From positions 1-7,810 of the forward strand of contig CAZVTU010000029.1 of assembly GCA_964630295.1 (NCBI GenBank): a DNA stretch of 7,810 bases. The letters run 5' to 3'. Both the position numbers and the translations under genes were made by a program. The notes under the pieces are model-generated. The model searched no databases, was not told where the DNA came from, and worked only from the letters and a program-made list of their open reading frames with translations. Shown piece by piece: positions 7,601 to 7,810 of this stretch. The stretch's first letter is position 1; the number at the start of each line of letters is the position of its first letter. This DNA comes from CAZVTU01 sp964630295. Its GTDB lineage: Bacteria; Patescibacteriota; Minisyncoccia; Minisyncoccales; RBG-13-42-11.

Positions 7601-7810
7601 ACCATCGGTTCTAACGCTATAACAGGATCAGGAGAAATTACGATTTCTAATAATGCAGGTGATATAATTCTAAACCCCGCTGGTTATCTTTCTGTAGGAA
7701 CCATATCCACTGGTACCTGGCAGGGAACACCTATTGCTGATGCCTATATTGCCAATGACATTACCTTAACTAACATTACCCAGATTCAAAACAGAGATAT
7801 TGCAGACTTA
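1622..7810 (+). CDS. Giant single-pass surface fibre/adhesin-like protein with N-terminal HTH (3' end outside window)
   Basis: At least 2,063 residues, open to the right edge. ATG 1622 is the first start after an in-frame TAA at 1499-1501; no Shine-Dalgarno is visible. Order of parts: winged HTH (about 20-72); charged Lys/Glu-rich linker (about 74-270); one hydrophobic segment (about 272-291); then Ser/Thr/Asn/Gly-rich beta sequence. The extracellular part has two NADLLD-type repeats (363-405, 441-483), a fibronectin-III-like domain (about 587-683), six YNIGSS..KWANIY repeats, a GNVGIATTTPSERL motif (761 on), a GQIFWDS...YWYTGTRW motif (1478-1503) and a right-handed beta-helix (about 1525-1900), then more fibre repeats. 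With no N-terminal signal peptide, the helix probably acts as signal anchor with the N-terminus inside (inference). Fibre motifs resemble phage tail-fibre/S74-associated proteins, but no S74 chaperone domain is seen; it could lie beyond the edge. Likely role is attachment or surface binding; ligand unknown. Confidence 0.88.
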   Translation, partial: MKKNQKRLNKKIGTTKPEAGYFSLAKLSKIFPYSQEYLSLLARQGKIRAKKFGRNWYATEDSIEEYLKKQGIKIILPKNFFNISYKGKISKPIDFSHDFKISPEGFSRFGTLGPADFIEKPTIIFSEEKQIPEEIGELSQRDEELTDVSKIIEEKRKQFEKVKEHSAHSEESPDVKKISKFIPKTNLSGKPLIRTMEKDIKSLKHEEKQKTKKEIQREKILTEEIPIKELSVEEKILNRLLAALESNKGITGRIREFDRTADQFLRSPTKNLIITIAAIVIIFLLVGGLSFGNIDKATTAVYKFFKDAQTLQSHRPGTHANEVLLLDKNGNISIYGHIETRGQLRSLVEQGIAPIVVDSTTTVENLSADFLDNLSSQDFTLGFVTKNGNITYEDVRLEGNVSIGKTLLVRGASKLLGGIETKGGNLNLGKGTIITENENLIKNLNADLLDSKHAKDFTLDFITSNGKITSNSITIGGLNVSGQSNFQGMTFHNGGLWAYDGTFYRSLGVSGDFSANGAVTLGGRNRNKKVIINGSNWSVSENGEISATSLSISTISGNVTFSGNVTLDSSANLALSGGNLIVSQLSPPINISATATTSGSLAAGTYYYKVTALNNNGETIGSSEVSITVDGTTTNAVLISWDDVSGASSYRIYRATSSNNQNIYFDDEDGSPFLDTGTGGTSGVIPSENTTGGKGTFAGGLSVSGTIISHSILPEIDLLYNLGSSTQKWANIYANNFIASSTGTFVTLTTSGTTTLAIDEGNVGIATTTPSERLTVFGNILGSGNIVLTDTEATSLFQGGVMVYGTTTLGQATSSPVILTGYLKSDIVPYTNSTYDLGATDLKWRNLYVSTTTIGDTVVIGTDSITATETLAITTGSSLNITTNAASFWQTNGTTSTFTIQSASSTIIQSGGELTATSTGNLTLGTISNLNLNADNTMTFSQSGTPWLSIDNNGNITATGTSIVFSAGTSTINLTAATTTITGNLEPTTNNTYNIGSLTYNWANIYAATATIGSNLTINSTDILADSILNIQSASSFNATASGPLSFNSIDGEISFISNKSLSNGEKSFYFKGSTTTSAGGTLLYIENKSASTTPVLILGSGGGNIFQLTDIGELTINGDFLPFNADTQEIGHASQRWKKGYFNEVYADNIFAGSTEIAGTKSNVFTINTDATSTSPESVYINFKKPDGSYAVMFWDKDNNRFDFNYPLYLSTSTAYIQGIGQINLTAAATSTWKTTSGDLTIKTESGNLFLTSTGSFTQTFATSSTYTLYQGGTPRLAIDSSGSISATGTSITFAGPTIIQGSATTTGTLVVGGDLTATGGSITLATTTIQGPLTVSGSGNILFNTSGNITLGAATSSPIIFTGYIQSDVIPYADATYSLGSSNFRWSNIYAATGTFGGTLTLNSTDILADNNLNLYYATTSTFTLNRGTETIFAVDANGTVSLNARGINQNISLTPSGTGYIKLIRPVIEVGTSFPSNATTGQIFWDSATSSLYWYTGTRWKSDVSGVTLVVAASDSKYPEKADYVCSGNSCEDEIQQAIDDLPPEGGTVRLLEGTYIMATSTYTDCSIKATSSFSLVGSGPSTVLKIKDNFNADLKVICNTGNNHHILISNLKLDGNKTNNSSGDQYGIYFNGVGSGIGSSAKPGCKIDNVWVENFRKDGINLRYVYNSSITNNTSQLNDNSGLSLYHVSRSVINGNTLQGNSWYGILASDEYTENNTISNNFIEGNTYAGIDWRGRNNTIANNICTGNDGDGISVNQTPAVNNIITGNNCEENSDDGISVTNGSYNTLIGNTCRKNGNYGIYFYDTDHNTVVGNNCFENSQDSSLYSNIYLGSSNYNYVADNFCRKGNLTNKPKYGILVAGNNNIIKNNDLYDSGSTSDLFDSGTNTVISGNRTTASNVNFSIGTANPTSILDVYASSTVNAFTVLQEGTGKIVEFKNATGTILTLTNDGNLTLLGDFLPATTTTYNIGSSAYKWANIYAATATIGSTITIGSNAITGSGEITISNNAGDIILNPAGYLSVGTISTGTWQGTPIADAYIANDITLTNITQIQNRDIADL
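1679..1837 (+). other. Cytoplasmic winged helix-turn-helix domain of the giant protein
   Basis: Residues 20-72 read GYFSLAKLSKIF, then YSQEYLSLLARQGKIRAKKF, then GRNWYATEDSIEEYLKKQ. This is the MerR/excisionase (HTH_17-like) pattern of first helix, HTH pair, wing and closing helix. GRNWYAT matches the wing with its typical Trp-Tyr, and EDSIEEYL the terminal helix. Eleven of the first 19 residues are Lys, Arg, Asn or Gln, giving a basic N-terminal arm. The domain lies before the membrane helix and should face the cytoplasm. Whether it binds DNA, or has been reused for protein contacts as in RodZ, cannot be told from sequence. Confidence 0.75.
2435..2494 (+). other. Transmembrane segment of the giant protein
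   Basis: Residues 272-291 (LIITIAAIVIIFLLVGGLSF) are uninterrupted hydrophobic sequence. They are preceded by a positively charged stretch (RTADQFLRSPTKN) and followed by GNIDKATTA. The positive-inside rule places the HTH side in the cytoplasm. It is the only such segment I found in the visible protein. Confidence 0.85.
2708..3070 (+). repeat. Two 43-residue NADLLD-type repeats
   Basis: Copy 1 is 2708-2836 (residues 363-405, starting VENLSADFLDN) and copy 2 is 2942-3070 (residues 441-483, starting IKNLNADLLDS). Both continue with a conserved DFTL, then F-V/I-T-x-N-G-x-I-T; their starts are 78 residues apart. The (N)ADxLDG-like motif followed by DF is common in phage tail-fibre and related bacterial fibre proteins. 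Confidence 0.7.
3380..3670 (+). other. Fibronectin type III-like domain
   Basis: About residues 587-683. The pattern is a Pro-Pro start, then GTYYYKVTALNNNGE (strand with Tyr-Lys-Val-Thr-Ala), SSEVSITVDG, and ISWDDVSGASSYRIYRA, the typical W-x-x-V-x-G-A-x-x-Y-x-I-Y-R core. Strand order is shifted, as if the domain starts at a different strand than canonical FN3, which is frequent in bacterial surface proteins. It probably acts as a spacer or binding module between two fibre regions. Confidence 0.65.
3902..3961 (+). other. GNVGIATTTPSERL fibre motif
   Basis: Residues 761-780 match the frequent GNVGIGTT.PS.KL.V.GNI motif of tail-fibre-like and S74-associated bacterial proteins. A degenerate second copy (FSIGTANPTSILDVY, residues 1905-1919, nt 7334-7378) follows the beta-helix. 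It thus marks the return to fibre sequence after that domain. Confidence 0.65.
4430..5512 (+). repeat. Paired repeat ending in GNITATGTSI / GSISATGTSI
   Basis: Copy A is 4430-4525 (residue 937 on) with SGTPWLSIDNNGNITATGTS. Copy B is 5420-5512 (residue 1267 on) with GGTPRLAIDSSGSISATGTS. Each is followed by I-V/T-F and a Thr/Ser-rich stretch, and each precedes a YNIGSS-type repeat. This shows that a larger module, not only the 27-residue unit, was duplicated. Confidence 0.65.
6053..6133 (+). other. Short WDS...YWYTGTRWK motif before the beta-helix
   Basis: Residues 1478-1504 contain ATTGQIFWDSATSSLYWYTG followed by TRWK. This matches the G.i.yD..t..l..y.ng.W pattern often found at the end of phage fibre segments. 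It separates the first fibre region from the beta-helix domain. Confidence 0.5.
6194..7320 (+). other. Right-handed beta-helix domain (pectate lyase/tailspike/NosD-like)
   Basis: About residues 1525-1900. It opens with EDEIQQAIDDLPPEGGTVRL followed by LEGTY, the characteristic start of the Pectate_lyase_3/tailspike superfamily. It then has SLVGSGPSTVLKI and ISNLKLDGN. Successive coils follow with NN.I..N...GN...GI pattern (for example NTISNNFIEGNTYAGI, NTIANNICTGNDGDGI and NTLIGNTCRKNGNYGI). Such helices bind or cleave polysaccharides in relatives, but I cannot identify catalytic residues. All ten cysteines I found in the visible protein are in this domain: 1529, 1534, 1569, 1602, 1649, 1749, 1774, 1797, 1820 and 1848. 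Confidence 0.8.

Noticed and set aside
1..7810. Alternative genetic code with TGA as Gly or Trp
   Set aside because: def ends in TGA at the expected length, and the giant frame has no in-frame TGA; Trp is coded by TGG throughout.

Overview
The window is AT-rich bacterial DNA. A peptide deformylase fragment marks it as bacterial. TGA ends that gene and never occurs in frame across the 2,063 codons of the largest ORF, so TGA is an ordinary stop here. Several traits together suggest an uncultured Patescibacteria/CPR member of the Parcubacteria type: compact overlapping housekeeping genes, weak Shine-Dalgarno sites, a short repeat inserted in frame in a conserved gene, and a giant repetitive surface protein with a cytoplasmic helix-turn-helix. 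This lineage call is inference, because the window holds no phylogenetic marker.

Layout. Positions 1-928 hold the 3' end of def (peptide deformylase) overlapping a complete pcm-like protein-L-isoaspartate O-methyltransferase. This looks like a protein maturation and repair pair on the + strand, and it ends at a strong hairpin terminator (944-969). A convergent 66-codon MerR/excisionase-type DNA-binding protein follows at 993-1193 on the - strand. The 428 bp between that gene and the next (1194-1621) are dense in apparent control signals. They comprise a cluster of AATGTT/AACATT sites upstream of the small regulator, a near-consensus sigma70 promoter on the + strand (1409-1437), a perfect 13-bp-arm palindrome at the predicted transcription start (1447-1473), and an 82-nt hairpin element in the predicted leader (1504-1585).

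From 1622 to the right edge one + strand reading frame stays open. It encodes at least 2,063 residues and runs off the window. In order it has a MerR/excisionase-like HTH (about residues 20-72), a long charged cytoplasmic linker, one transmembrane segment (about 272-291), and then an extracellular beta-rich region. The extracellular part contains two NADLLD-type repeats, a fibronectin-III-like domain, six phage-tail-fibre-like YNIGSS..KWANIY repeats, a right-handed beta-helix of the pectate lyase/tailspike kind with a column of cysteines, and more fibre repeats. The most plausible reading is a giant cell-surface fibre or adhesin, built from tail-fibre-like modules, anchored by one helix and carrying a DNA-binding-type domain inside the cell. 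Two HTH proteins transcribed divergently around a palindrome-rich spacer could form a local regulatory circuit. That link is inference.
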